From NCBI GenBank assembly GCA_021816585.1, contig JAKAXL010000014.1, positions 1 through 63,424 of the forward strand: a stretch of DNA of 63,424 bases, in the 5' to 3' direction. Below are positions 23,707 to 33,103 of this stretch, piece after piece. The position numbers were made by a program, and so were the translations under genes. Numbering within the stretch: position 1 is the stretch's first letter; the number at the start of each line of letters is the position of its first letter. The stretch comes from Pseudomonadota bacterium. GTDB taxonomy: Bacteria; Pseudomonadota; Gammaproteobacteria; Burkholderiales; Burkholderiaceae_C. The notes under the pieces were generated by a model. It ran no database searches. It saw only the letters and a program-made list of their open reading frames with translations, and had not been told where the DNA came from.

Positions 23707-25020
23707 TCAGTGGGGATCTCCGTCCAGGAGCATGTCGTAGCGGGTCGCGGACTGTGCCGCCGTGAGCGCCTTCTCGACGCTGATGCGCCCGCGCACGGCC
23801 CGGCTGATCTGCCGACCGACCTGGTCGCCGATGCCCGGGAAGTGCGGGATCTCCACGAACTGCACGCCCGTGTAGGGACTTTCGGGCAGGGTCGCATCGC
23901 GCGGATCGGAGCTTTCGATGGCCTGCAGCTCGAGCTGCGCCCAGGGAGCCGCGGCCTGGAAGCGCGGGTCCGCATAGGTCGAGCGGCGGGTGCCGGAGGG
24001 CACCCGCCCCCAGCCGAAGCGCTGCCCCACCAGCTGCACATAGGCCCGGGACGTCGCCCAGGCAATGAAGCTGCGTGCCAGGGCTGCCTGCCTTCGGCCG
24101 ATGTCGGCCGGAATGGCCAGCGCCCAGGCCCAAAGCCAATGCGAGCCGCGCGCCGTGACCTCGATCGGCGCGGGCGCGAAGCCGACCTCGTGCGCCACCT
24201 TGCTGAGCTCGGGGTCGGCGACGAATCCGGCCGCGACCGAGGCGTCCACCCACATCGCGCAGTGGCCCTGCTCGAACAGGCGCAGGTTGCCGTTGTAGTT
24301 GCGCGCGGCCGCATCGGGCGGGCCGTCCTTGCGCAGCAGATCGACATACAGTCCCACCGCCTGCCTCCACGGCTTGCTCAGCAATCGCGGTTGCCAGTCC
24401 ATGTCGAACCACTGGCCGCCGAAGGCATTGACCATCGTGGTCACGAGGGCCATGTTCTCGCCCCAGCCGGGCTTGCCGCGCAGGCAGATTCCGTGCACCC
24501 CGTGCGCGGGGTCGTTCAGCGTGGCGGCGAAGTCGGCGACCTGGCTCCAGGTCGGCTGCGCGGGCATGCGCAGACCCGCCCGGCGCAGCAGGTCCTTGCG
24601 GTACATCAGGATCGAGCTTTCCCCGTAGAACGGCGCGGCGTAGAGCATGCCGTGGTAGGAGAGTCCTTCGCGGATCGGCGCCAGGAGATCGGCTGCGTCG
24701 TAGCTCGCATCGGGCCGGATGGGCCGCAGCCAGCCGCGGCGGGCCCATAGCGGCGCCTCGTACATGCCGATGGTCATGATGTCGAACTGCTCGCCCTGCG
24801 TACGGATGTCCGAAGCGACATTGCGGCGCAGCGAGGCTTCGGGCAGCGTGACCCAGCGGACCGCGATGCCGGGATGGGCTTTCTCGAACACCGGCGTGAG
24901 TTGCTGCATCTGCAGCATCTGCGCGTTGTCGACGGTGGCGATGACCAGGCTGGCGGGCTGTGCGTGGGCCGAGGCCGCGTACAGGCACAGGCAGGCGCTC
25001 GCGATCCACCTTGCTCGCAT
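23707..25020 (-). CDS. ABC-type sugar-binding protein
   Basis: Periplasmic extracellular solute-binding protein family 1, 437 residues. The signal peptide (RWIASACLCLYAASAHA, cut before QPAS) is followed by QQLTPVFEKAHPGIAVRWVTLPE, the standard SBP entry motif. YGESSILMYRKDLLRRAGL and PTWSQVADFAATLND come next, and later GSHWLWAWALAIP. The ATG at 25020 has AAGGAG eight bases upstream. No permease or ATPase gene is near. It starts 14 bases after the stop of the PAS-GGDEF-EAL sensor gene, so it is likely co-transcribed with that gene and may feed a ligand signal to it, or serve a transporter encoded elsewhere. Confidence 0.88.
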   Translation of the reverse strand: MRARWIASACLCLYAASAHAQPASLVIATVDNAQMLQMQQLTPVFEKAHPGIAVRWVTLPEASLRRNVASDIRTQGEQFDIMTIGMYEAPLWARRGWLRPIRPDASYDAADLLAPIREGLSYHGMLYAAPFYGESSILMYRKDLLRRAGLRMPAQPTWSQVADFAATLNDPAHGVHGICLRGKPGWGENMALVTTMVNAFGGQWFDMDWQPRLLSKPWRQAVGLYVDLLRKDGPPDAAARNYNGNLRLFEQGHCAMWVDASVAAGFVADPELSKVAHEVGFAPAPIEVTARGSHWLWAWALAIPADIGRRQAALARSFIAWATSRAYVQLVGQRFGWGRVPSGTRRSTYADPRFQAAAPWAQLELQAIESSDPRDATLPESPYTGVQFVEIPHFPGIGDQVGRQISRAVRGRISVEKALTAAQSATRYDMLLDGDPH

Positions 25021-25034
25021 CGATGCGGACTCCT

Positions 25035-27989
25035 TCAGGTCCGTGCCGCCGATTCCGGCGCGGCACCCGCTTCGCGCTCGAACTCGTCCAGCGGCACCGG
25101 CTTGCCGAACAGGTAGCCCTGGTAGGCGTGGCAGCCGTGCGCGGCGAGGAATTCGCGTTGCTCGCGGGTCTCCACGCCCTCGGCGATGACGTGCAGGCCC
25201 AGCCCGAAGCCCATGGCGATGATGGCCTGCGCCACCATCGCGGCACTGGGGCTCGAGGGCAGTTCGTCGACGAAGGACTTGTCGATCTTCAGCTGGTTCA
25301 GCGGCAGCCGGGTCAGGTAGGTGAGCGAGGAACTGCCGGTTCCGAAGTCGTCGATCGACAGCAGGATCCCCGCATGGCGCAGCGCCCGCAGCTTCTCCAC
25401 CGAGTGTTCGAAGTCGTCGATGGCCAGGCTCTCGGTGATTTCCAGCTTCAGGCGCTCCGGACGGGTCCCGAAGCGGGCGACCTCGGCCAGTACCTCGTCG
25501 ACGAAACCGGGGGCGCGGAACTGGCGCGTGCTGAGGTTGACCGAAAGCGTCAGATCCCGCAAGGCATCGTTCGCGGACCACAGCGCCAGGAGCCGGCAGG
25601 CCTGCTCCAGCACCCAGCGCCCGATGGGCTCGATCAGCCCGGCTTCCTCGGCCAGCGGGATGAACTCGCAGGGGCCGACCAGGCCGCGTCGCGGGTGCTG
25701 CCAGCGCAGCAGGGCTTCCGCGCCGATCAGGCGGCCGTCGGCGTCCACCTGGGGCTGGTAATGCAGCACGAACTGCTGCTGCTCCACGGCCTCGCGCAAC
25801 TCGGTCTCCAGGCGTGAGCGCGCCTCGATCTCGGCCTGCATCGCATCGGCGAACATTCGAACGGTGTTGCGACCGCTCTGCTTGCTCTTGTACATGGCCA
25901 ATTCGGCCTGGCGAAGCAACAGCTCCGCCGATTCGGAGCGTCCCTGGAACATCGATATGCCGATGGATGCCGTGCACACCCGCGATTGGCCGGCCAGGCG
26001 AATCGGCTCCTCGATCGCATGCCGGACTTTCTCGGCGATCTCCAGGGCCCGGGCCACCGCGTGGCTGCGTTCCGCGCCGAGGTCTTCGGCGACCACGACG
26101 AAGCTGTCGCCGCTGAAGCGGCAGATGGTGTCGCCTTCGCGGGTCGCCAGCTGGATGCGCCGGGCCACCTCGACCAGGAGTTCGTCCCCGGTGCCGTGAC
26201 CGAGCGCGTCGTTGACGCGCTGGAAGTCGTCGAGGTCGATCATCAACACCGTGCCGATCTGCTGCGCTTCCGCGCTGGTGGCCTGGGCATGGGCGATGCG
26301 ATCGTCCAGCAGCGTGCGGTTGGGCAGGTTGGTCAGCGGATCGAAGAGCTTGAGATGCTCGGCTTCCTGCCGGGCCTGTCGCTCGGCGGTGATGTCCTGG
26401 AACGCCCCGACGAAGTGCAGCAGTCGTTGCTGCGGGTCGGTCACCGCCGTGATTCCCGTGCGGGCGATGAACAGCTCGCCGTTCTTGCGACGGTTGATGA
26501 ATTCGCCGGACCAGCGCCCGTTGGCCTGGATCTCTGCCCACATACGCTCGTAGAAACGGGGGTCGTGGCGACCCGAGCGCAGCATGGCGGGGGTCTTGCC
26601 GATCGCCTCGGCAGCCGAATATCCGCTGATGCGCGTGAAGGCTTCGTTGACCCGTTCGATCACGTTGGAGGCGTCGGTGATGATCATGCCGTCCTGGCTT
26701 TCGAAGGCCGCGGCCGCCAGTCGTGTCTCGCGCTCGGCGCGGCGGCGCTCGGTGATGTCGCGTCCGACCCCGAGCAGGCCCACGAGGGCGCCGTCCGTCG
26801 AGCGGATCGGAACCTTGATGATCTCCAGGTCGTGGACCCCGGCGCCGGCGCGGCTGAACTGCATTTCGATGCGATGCGCGGTGCCGGTCCGCGCCACTTC
26901 CAGATCGACGTCACGCACCGCGGCCGCGATGTCCGGATTGGCATGGACCTCGGCGTCCGTGCGCCCCAGGACCTGTTCGCGCGGCTTTCCGATCACCTCG
27001 ACGGCCGCGGCATTGCACTCCAGGTAGCGGCCCTGCTCGTCCTTCAGCCACATCGCGTCGGGACTGCTTTCCAGCAGGGTGCGCAGCTGGGCTCGATCCT
27101 TGTTCAGTTCCGCCGTCTTGACGCGCACGGCCCTGCGCAGCATGCCGATCCACACGCCGGCCACCGCGAGCACGCCCAGCGCCCCGGCGAGTACGAGCAG
27201 GATGATGCGCAGATACGGCGTGAACTGGAGCGGGTGGGAGAACCACTTGCGCTTGAGCGCTTCCCGTTCGGCCGGGGTGATCATCGCCATGCCGCGGCGG
27301 ACCAGTGCGAACGTGGCGGTGTCGCCGCGATTCACGGCCCAGTGGAAGCGCCCTTGGTACAGCGTGAACGCCTTGGCGAAGCGCAGCTGGTCGCGGTACA
27401 GATACAGGTAGTAGTTCGCCGGATCGTCGTCCATGCAGAACATCTTGATGGAGCCTGCCGTTGCCGCGTTCAGGATGGCTTCATAGTCCGGGTAGACCGC
27501 CAGTCGCGTCAGCCCCAGGCTTCCCAGCTTGTCGATGCAGGCATCGCCGCGCTCCACACCGATGGTGAAGCCCTGGAGCGAGCGCGGGCCGGTGATTCCA
27601 TGGATGTTGTGATCCACGTAGATGCCCACGGTCTGCGTGGAGTAGGGCCTGGAGAATTCGTAGAGCTGATCGCGCACGGGGGTGCGGAAGATCATGTCGA
27701 TCACATCGGCCTTGCCCTCGTGCATCGCGCGCTGCGCCGCCGCCCATTGCATGGGCTCGAGGTCGACCTTCACGCCCGTCTTGGCCTGCCAGAGTCTCCA
27801 CAGGTCGACGAGGTAACCCTCGGCGCGGCCGTCACTGGCCAGGAACAGGAAGGGCGGATAGTTGTCGTCGGTGACGACGCGCAGGGTGCGCTGCGCCGCC
27901 TGCGCGGGCAGCGCGGCCGCCATCGCCAACAGGCCCCCGGCGCACCAGGCCAGAGCGCGTACGAGCCACGCGGGGAGAGGTCGGCGCAA
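25035..27989 (-). CDS. Membrane sensor: SBP_bac_3 - PAS - PAS - GGDEF (degenerate) - EAL
   Basis: A 984-residue signalling protein. It has a signal anchor and a periplasmic amino-acid-binding-like domain (residues about 30-260; TLRVVTDDNYPPFLF, EPMQWAAAQRAMHEGKADVID), then a membrane helix (YLRIILLVLAGALGVLAVAG). Two PAS domains follow (LESSPDAMWLKDEQGRYLECN and FESQDGMIITDASNVIERVN). The cyclase domain has SGDSF where GGDEF is expected, so it is probably inactive. The EAL domain keeps its residues (EALLRWQHP, LEITESLA, IDDFGTGSSS, KIDKSFVDEL, AEGVETREQ), so c-di-GMP hydrolysis is likely. It starts with TTG at 27989 after GGGAG. The sugar-binding protein gene follows directly. Confidence 0.9.
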   Translation of the reverse strand: MRRPLPAWLVRALAWCAGGLLAMAAALPAQAAQRTLRVVTDDNYPPFLFLASDGRAEGYLVDLWRLWQAKTGVKVDLEPMQWAAAQRAMHEGKADVIDMIFRTPVRDQLYEFSRPYSTQTVGIYVDHNIHGITGPRSLQGFTIGVERGDACIDKLGSLGLTRLAVYPDYEAILNAATAGSIKMFCMDDDPANYYLYLYRDQLRFAKAFTLYQGRFHWAVNRGDTATFALVRRGMAMITPAEREALKRKWFSHPLQFTPYLRIILLVLAGALGVLAVAGVWIGMLRRAVRVKTAELNKDRAQLRTLLESSPDAMWLKDEQGRYLECNAAAVEVIGKPREQVLGRTDAEVHANPDIAAAVRDVDLEVARTGTAHRIEMQFSRAGAGVHDLEIIKVPIRSTDGALVGLLGVGRDITERRRAERETRLAAAAFESQDGMIITDASNVIERVNEAFTRISGYSAAEAIGKTPAMLRSGRHDPRFYERMWAEIQANGRWSGEFINRRKNGELFIARTGITAVTDPQQRLLHFVGAFQDITAERQARQEAEHLKLFDPLTNLPNRTLLDDRIAHAQATSAEAQQIGTVLMIDLDDFQRVNDALGHGTGDELLVEVARRIQLATREGDTICRFSGDSFVVVAEDLGAERSHAVARALEIAEKVRHAIEEPIRLAGQSRVCTASIGISMFQGRSESAELLLRQAELAMYKSKQSGRNTVRMFADAMQAEIEARSRLETELREAVEQQQFVLHYQPQVDADGRLIGAEALLRWQHPRRGLVGPCEFIPLAEEAGLIEPIGRWVLEQACRLLALWSANDALRDLTLSVNLSTRQFRAPGFVDEVLAEVARFGTRPERLKLEITESLAIDDFEHSVEKLRALRHAGILLSIDDFGTGSSSLTYLTRLPLNQLKIDKSFVDELPSSPSAAMVAQAIIAMGFGLGLHVIAEGVETREQREFLAAHGCHAYQGYLFGKPVPLDEFEREAGAAPESAART

Positions 27990-28245
27990 TTGGCAAGGCT
28001 CCCTTCATCGGATGTTGCGCAGGACCCGGGTCTGCCCTGCCGAACCGGGGCCGATCAGGGAGGCAGGCTTCGCGACCGATCATAGAGTACCCGCGCGTGA
28101 AGTGCAGGGAATTTGACGCAGAACATTGCGTTCCAGCGACGATGGAGGCTTGCGCGCAGCTTCATGGTGAATTGCTGCGCAATTCTGGATCGCCGCGTTC
28201 CATGCAGAGGCGAACCGCGGCCGACGCTTTCCGCGGGGTGGGGTA

Positions 28246-28806
28246 TCAACTCCCGCCGAGCGCGGCGGCGAACCTCGCGGCAGCGTCGCGACGCAGCGCC
28301 AGCGGTGTGCCGGCACGCTGCAGCGTGCGCAGCCCGGCGATGGCCGCCATCGACGCGGCGCAGATCTGCGCCGCATCGTCGCGTTGCGGAGCGCACTGCG
28401 CGATGGCCTGCTCGAGCGCCGCGGCCAGGCGCGCGAATGCGCCGCGCACGGCCTCGATGGACGAGGCGTCGCCGGCGTGGAGCTCGCCCAGCGCATTGAC
28501 CAGCAGGCAGCCGCGGCCGTCGAAGTTGCGCACGGCCGCGTCGGTGAAAAGACGGCGCAGCGCGACATCGAGCGAGGAGCCGGCGAACAGCTTGCCGATC
28601 TCGGCGATCTGCTGGTCGACATAGCACTGCACGGCGAGTTCGAGCATGCCGTCGCGGTTGCCGAAGCTGTTGTACAGCGACGAGCGCGCCAGGCCCGTGG
28701 CCTGCAGCAGCTCGTCGACGCTGGTGGTGGCCAGGCCGCCGCTCCAGAAGGCCTGCATGGCGGCGTTGACCACGGCGTACTGATCGAAGCTCCTGGGCCT
28801 GGGCAT
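28246..28806 (-). CDS. TetR-family transcriptional regulator
   Basis: A 186-residue repressor. The N-terminal helix-turn-helix reads FDQYAVVNAAMQAFWSGGLA, TTSVDELLQATGLARSSLYNSFGNRDGML. A ligand-binding C-terminal domain follows with RGCLLVNALGEL. The ATG at 28806 begins MPRPRSFDQ. It is divergent from the DsbA-family oxidoreductase gene across 140 bases. In such pairs the regulator commonly controls its neighbour and itself. The RGCLLVN stretch recalls regulators linked to redox-type effectors, but the ligand is unknown. Confidence 0.9.
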   Translation of the reverse strand: MPRPRSFDQYAVVNAAMQAFWSGGLATTSVDELLQATGLARSSLYNSFGNRDGMLELAVQCYVDQQIAEIGKLFAGSSLDVALRRLFTDAAVRNFDGRGCLLVNALGELHAGDASSIEAVRGAFARLAAALEQAIAQCAPQRDDAAQICAASMAAIAGLRTLQRAGTPLALRRDAAARFAAALGGS

Positions 28807-28946
28807 GGTGGAAATGCGTGCGCCGCGCCGCCGCGCAGCGGCCGGGGGTTGTGGTGAAAGGCGATGTGCCGCAGAATACTGGAACGTACGATACAAAACA
28901 ACCGCATCGCGCGCATCGCGATGCCTGCCCTCGAAGGAGAACGACC

Positions 28947-29624
28947 GTGCAGGATCCCCATCTGGTCTATTTCGCCGATCCGATGTGCTCCTGGTGCTGG
29001 GGCTTCTCGCCGGTGATGCAGGCCGTTTCGGAGCGGTTCGGCCCGGCGCTTCCCGTGCGCCTGGTCGTCGGCGGACTGCGCCCGTGGACCACGGAGCCGA
29101 TGACCGCGCGGGATCGCCAGGACGTGCGCGGCCATTGGGAGCATGTGCACGAGGCCTCGGGCCAGCCCTTCGACTTCGCGTTCTTCGATCGCGGCCGCTT
29201 CGTGTACGACACCGAGCCCGCCAGTCGGGCCGTCGTCGTGCTGCGGCGTCGCGGCATGTCCACGGGGCTTGCCGCGCTGCAGCGCATCCAGCGCGCCTTC
29301 TACGCGGAAAACCAAGACGTCACCGACGTCGATACGCTGGCGGCGCTCGCCGGCGAATTCGGCGTGGACCCCGCGACCTTTCGCGACGAGTTCGCCGGCG
29401 AGGACGCGAAGGACGAGACGCGAGGGGACTTCGCGATCGCGCAGCAGGCCGGCATCCGCGGCTTCCCGACGCTGATCGCGGGCGCCGGCAGTGACGGCAG
29501 GTACGCGCTGATCACGCATGGTTTCCAGCCCGCCGCGCGCGTCCTGCCCACGCTCGAGCGCTGGCTCGAAGAGTCCGCTGCGGGTGCCGATGGGGGAGCG
29601 GGGCAGTCCTGCGCCTTGCCCTGA
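28947..29624 (+). CDS. DsbA-family (FrnE-like) thioredoxin-fold oxidoreductase
   Basis: A 225-residue cytoplasmic protein, without a signal peptide, of the FrnE/DsbA-like class. The active site is CSWC in LVYFADPMCSWCWGFSP. The helical insert follows, and the cis-Pro loop is in GIRGFPTLIAG. The start is a GTG at 28947 with AAGGAG seven bases upstream; frames further upstream are unsupported. It probably handles dithiol/disulfide or isomerisation reactions of small molecules or proteins. The divergent TetR gene suggests inducible control. Confidence 0.85.
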   Translation: MQDPHLVYFADPMCSWCWGFSPVMQAVSERFGPALPVRLVVGGLRPWTTEPMTARDRQDVRGHWEHVHEASGQPFDFAFFDRGRFVYDTEPASRAVVVLRRRGMSTGLAALQRIQRAFYAENQDVTDVDTLAALAGEFGVDPATFRDEFAGEDAKDETRGDFAIAQQAGIRGFPTLIAGAGSDGRYALITHGFQPAARVLPTLERWLEESAAGADGGAGQSCALP

Positions 29625-29962
29625 GCGCGTTGCGCGGGGGGCATGGGCCCGCCGTCCGAGCCTTGCCATGCGGTAGGCTCTTCGCGTGCCTGGCTCCGCA
29701 GGAGCCCGGATCGGGCCATGGCGGAGGCATTTCAGCGCGGGGCCCCGAGGTTTTGCGCCCCCCCGCTTTCCACGGCTGCGCCAACGCACTGCCACGAGGC
29801 CCGATCTCCGCGAAAACCATGCGCGTCCGCGGCGCAAAGCTCCGACGATCGGGGGGCCAGGAAGCCAGCAATGAACGATCAGAAATTTCGCAAGGGTGGA
29901 CGCCGAATTCGCGCGGCGCATGCCTCGTGCACGAGTGCCGCCGTGCGGTGCGTGAGCACGCC

Positions 29963-30679
29963 ATGAGCCGGGTCACGCTCGAGCGCCTGCTGCAGTCCCA
30001 GGGCTTCGGCACGCGCAGGAATTGCCAGCAGTTGATTGCCGCGGGCCATGTGCGCGTGGCCGGGGAGGTCGTGCTCGACCCCCGGCTGCAGGTCCACGGC
30101 GAGGGCCTGGAATTCACGGTGTTCGACGAGCCGTGGGTCTCCAGCGAGCATGTGTACCTGGCCTTGAACAAGCCGGCCGGCTACGAATGCTCGCGCCGCC
30201 CCAGCCACCATCCCGGCGTGCTGAGCCTGCTGCCCGAGCCCTTGCGCGCGCGTGGCGTGCAGCCGGTCGGGCGGCTGGATCACGACACCACCGGCCTGCT
30301 GCTGCTGTCCGACGACGGCGCCTTCATCCACGCCCAGTCCTCCCCCCGGCGCAAGGTGCCCAAGCACTACGTCGCGTGCACCCGCGACCCGGTGACCCCC
30401 GAACTGGTCGGCGCGTTGCTGGCGGGCGTGCAACTGCACGACGAGCCGGCTCCGCTGGCGGCGCTGCAATGCGAGCCGCTGGGCACGAACCGGGTCGCCA
30501 TCGCGCTCGAGCAGGGCAAGTACCACCAGGTCAAGCGCATGCTGGCGGCCGCCGGCAACCATTGCGTGGCGCTGCAGCGCGTGGCCATCGGCAGGCTGCG
30601 CCTGGACGCCCTCGACCTGCCCGAGGGGGCCTGGTGCCATCTCGGCGAAGCCGAGCGCGAGTTGCTGGCGCCGGGCTGA
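29963..30679 (+). CDS. rsuA: 16S rRNA pseudouridine synthase RsuA
   Basis: A 238-residue enzyme that makes pseudouridine 516 in 16S rRNA. The N-terminal S4 RNA-binding domain reads TLERLLQSQGFGTRRNCQQLI, AGHVRVAGEVV. The catalytic domain has GRLDHDTTGLLLLSDDGAF with the catalytic Asp, then KHYVACTRDPV and GKYHQVKRMLAAAGNHC. The whole fits the RsuA/RluBEF family, and its length and N-terminal form fit RsuA best. The ATG at 29963 begins the S4 domain; the frame is open further upstream. About 340 bases upstream, after the DsbA-like gene, hold no gene I recognise. Confidence 0.88.
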   Translation: MSRVTLERLLQSQGFGTRRNCQQLIAAGHVRVAGEVVLDPRLQVHGEGLEFTVFDEPWVSSEHVYLALNKPAGYECSRRPSHHPGVLSLLPEPLRARGVQPVGRLDHDTTGLLLLSDDGAFIHAQSSPRRKVPKHYVACTRDPVTPELVGALLAGVQLHDEPAPLAALQCEPLGTNRVAIALEQGKYHQVKRMLAAAGNHCVALQRVAIGRLRLDALDLPEGAWCHLGEAERELLAPG

Positions 30680-30808
30680 GTTCCCGACCGGGGATCCGGC
30701 CGTCTGACGAGCCCGATCGAAGCGGGCATCGGGCGCTAGCATGTCGGGCGCCGCGCTCGCCGCGTCGAGGCGGGCTCGCACAACGACAACTCTTCCAAGG
30801 AAACTCGC

Positions 30809-31588
30809 ATGGATCTGGGCATCGCCGGACGCAGGGCGCTGGTCTGCGCATCGAGCAGGGGACTGGGGCGTGCGTGCGCGGTCGCGCTGGCCGCCGAGGG
30901 GGTGCACGTGACCCTGACCGCGCGCGGCGCGCAGGCGCTGGCCGACACGGCCCGGCACATCCGCGAGACCTACCGCGTCGAGGTGGTGGAGGTGGTGGGC
31001 GACATCACGACGCCGCAGGGGCGCAGCGAGGCGCTGCAGGCCGCCGGCCCCGTCGACATCCTGGTCAACAACGCCGGCGGCCCGCCGCCGGGGGATTTCC
31101 GGGACTGGACCCGCGACGACTGGATGCGCGCGATCGACGCCAACATGCTGACGCCCATCGAGCTGATGAAGGCCACGGTGGACGGCATGATGGGGCGCGG
31201 CTTCGGGCGCATCGTCAATATCACTTCGGCGGCCGTGAAGGCGCCGATCGACGTGCTCGGCCTGTCCAACGGCGCGCGCAGCGGCCTCACCGGATTCGTC
31301 GCCGGGCTGGCGCGAAAGACCGTGCGCAGCAACGTCACCATCAACAACCTGCTGCCGGGCCCCTTCGCGACCGATCGCCTCACCGCGGTCGCGCGCGGGC
31401 AGGCCGCGTCGACCGGCGTGTCGGCCGACGAGATCCTGGCCAGGCGCGCGGCGGAGAACCCGGCCGGGCGCTTCGGGGATCCGGCGGAGTTCGGCGCCGC
31501 CTGCGCCTTTCTCTGCGGCGCCGCGGCGGGCTTCATCACCGGCCAGAACATCGTGCTCGACGGCGGAGCCTACCCCGGCACGCTCTGA
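30809..31588 (+). CDS. SDR-family protein lacking the canonical Tyr-Lys pair
   Basis: A 259-residue Rossmann protein resembling 3-oxoacyl-ACP reductases. The cofactor loop is ALVCASSRGLGRACAVALA, with Ser-Ser instead of the usual glycines. DILVNNAGGPPPG and RIVNITSAAVKAPI (catalytic Ser) follow. Where YxxxK is expected it has LSNGARSGLTGFV. NNLLPGPFATDR and FITGQNIVLDGG end the fold. This fits a known SDR subgroup that resembles BKR but lacks a perfect NAD motif and tetrad, so its activity is unclear. The ATG at 30809 follows AAGGAA. No operon partners. Confidence 0.88.
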   Translation: MDLGIAGRRALVCASSRGLGRACAVALAAEGVHVTLTARGAQALADTARHIRETYRVEVVEVVGDITTPQGRSEALQAAGPVDILVNNAGGPPPGDFRDWTRDDWMRAIDANMLTPIELMKATVDGMMGRGFGRIVNITSAAVKAPIDVLGLSNGARSGLTGFVAGLARKTVRSNVTINNLLPGPFATDRLTAVARGQAASTGVSADEILARRAAENPAGRFGDPAEFGAACAFLCGAAAGFITGQNIVLDGGAYPGTL

Positions 31589-31655
31589 CGGCGGGCGGGC
31601 GCCCGCGCCCGGAGCCCGAGCGCACCGCGGCTTCCCCGGCCGGGGCGACGCTGCG

Positions 31656-32213
31656 TCAGTTCCTGGCGAGCAGCGCCGGGAACCCGGGGTCGGTCACGAC
31701 CTTGTGAATCAGTTCCTGCACGGCCACCGGCAGCGCGGCCGCCGAGCGGTCGCAGGCGACCGTGGCCAGCAGGCTGGTGTCGAAGGGATAGTGCTCGGCG
31801 GCGTCGAGACTCTTGCCGTTGCTCGAATGCAGTCGAAGGGCCAGATCCCAGTAGCCGCTCGTCAGGTGGTGGCTGGAGGAGAAGTCCACCTGCGTGAGCG
31901 CACCCGTCAGGGTCACGTCGGGAGTGCCTGTGGCGAGCTTGCCCGAGGCCTTGAGCTCCTGGGCCAGCGCGCTCTGCACGAACGAGGCGAAGCTCATGCC
32001 CTGCGGCGGGTCGACCGGGCCGTTGCCGCGACACATGGTTGCGATGTCGGCCGGCTGCGTGAAGCTGCCGACCGCGATGTTGCCGGCCTTCACGGTGGCC
32101 AGTGCGGACTGGTTGGCGACGTCCGGCCGGTAGGCCGGCGAGACCGAGGCGCAGGCCCCGAGCAGGGCGGTCGTGGCGAGGGCGGCGGGCAGAAGGAGAC
32201 GACGGAAGTTCAT
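31656..32213 (-). CDS. Lipoprotein of unknown function
   Basis: A 185-residue lipoprotein. The signal peptide ends in the lipobox LLGAC (Cys at about 21), with SV after it, so outer membrane sorting is likely. The mature part contains NIAVGSFTQPADIATMCRG, FVQSALAQELKASGKL and LTGALTQVDFSSSHHLTSGY. This resembles small lipoproteins of the assembly or complex type found in Burkholderiales. The ATG at 32213 starts MNFRRLLLPAAL. It stands between divergent or unrelated genes, and no function is proposed. Confidence 0.82.
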   Translation of the reverse strand: MNFRRLLLPAALATTALLGACASVSPAYRPDVANQSALATVKAGNIAVGSFTQPADIATMCRGNGPVDPPQGMSFASFVQSALAQELKASGKLATGTPDVTLTGALTQVDFSSSHHLTSGYWDLALRLHSSNGKSLDAAEHYPFDTSLLATVACDRSAAALPVAVQELIHKVVTDPGFPALLARN

Positions 32214-32296
32214 GGTTCCGGAATTGGGGTTTTCGGGTTGTGAAAATCGCAGAGCCTCGCGCGGGCGAGGCCTTCAGCGCGGGGATGGCACGTCTG

Positions 32297-32812
32297 CTAT
32301 TGCCGCGCCATGGCGGCCCTTGCTTCGCCGATGAAATCCATCAGCGAACGCGTGCCGTAACCGGCGAGCACGAATGTCCAGATATATGCCGATATATTCA
32401 TGTAGGACACCGACTTCACGTCGCCGATCTGTTTCAGGGCCTGATCCAGGTTGGCGCCCCCGCTGAAGGCGCTGGCCAGCAGGGCCTGCCCCTTGATCGC
32501 GTTGATCACGCCCGTGGCGAACTCCTGGGTGCTGCCGTACAGAAAATAGATCATGCCGGCCGCGACGATCGAGACCAGCGCGGCCACCGTGGCTCGCAGG
32601 GCCCGTTTGTCTTTCGGCGCGAAGATCTCCGACAGGGTCGCCACCACGCCCAGTCCTGCGATGACCCAGCATTCCCACAGCGCCGACGGCGCATCCCAGG
32701 CAAAGAAGAACGTCGGTTTGGTGATTCTCGATTCACCAATGAAGATGACGGGCGCGAATATTGCCAGGAACAGTATGGATGCCTCGATGACGCGACGCTT
32801 TGCCGGTTTCAT
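32297..32812 (-). CDS. Hypothetical membrane protein with four helices
   Basis: A 171-residue protein starting at 32812 (MKPAKRRVIEAS) with a very strong AGGAGG seven bases upstream. Hydrophobic segments are EASILFLAIFAPVIFIG, LWECWVIAGLGVVATLSEIFA, VAALVSIVAAGMIYFLYG and YIWTFVLAGYGTRSLMDFI. The loops carry ATGVINAIKGQALLASAF. It is slightly A+T-richer than its neighbours. The strong ribosome site argues that it is a real gene. I do not recognise the family. Confidence 0.75.
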   Translation of the reverse strand: MKPAKRRVIEASILFLAIFAPVIFIGESRITKPTFFFAWDAPSALWECWVIAGLGVVATLSEIFAPKDKRALRATVAALVSIVAAGMIYFLYGSTQEFATGVINAIKGQALLASAFSGGANLDQALKQIGDVKSVSYMNISAYIWTFVLAGYGTRSLMDFIGEARAAMARQ

Positions 32813-33103
32813 TTCTATCCTCCTTCTTCCTAATGTAACGGAATTCCGGAGGACATGGCCAGTTACTCGACGCCCCATCCGGGGTCGCGTGTTGCAAATC
32901 GCCAGACATCTTGTTTTCAATAAGCATTCCACGGCGTGGCAAATAGACTTCCTGTCGTTTGGAAGTCTGTTTTCCGAAAATCTCCCGCGGCCCCGCGGAT
33001 CCTCGACCACGCAGCGCCAAGCACAAAGTGCAATCCATGACGACGAGCAGGTGAATTCATCCCTGCGTAGCATGCGGGTTTTCCCTTAGAGCCCGACCCG
33101 AAC
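32813..33103. other. Intergenic stretch before the FdhF-like gene
   Basis: About 290 bases between divergent genes. No gene is recognised. It presumably holds both promoters, and composition is more balanced than in the coding parts. Confidence 0.5.

Noticed and set aside
23707..26541. A 944-codon frame ending as the sugar-binding protein
   Set aside because: The upstream part is antiphase to the GGDEF-EAL gene. The signal peptide and ribosome site place the true start at 25020.
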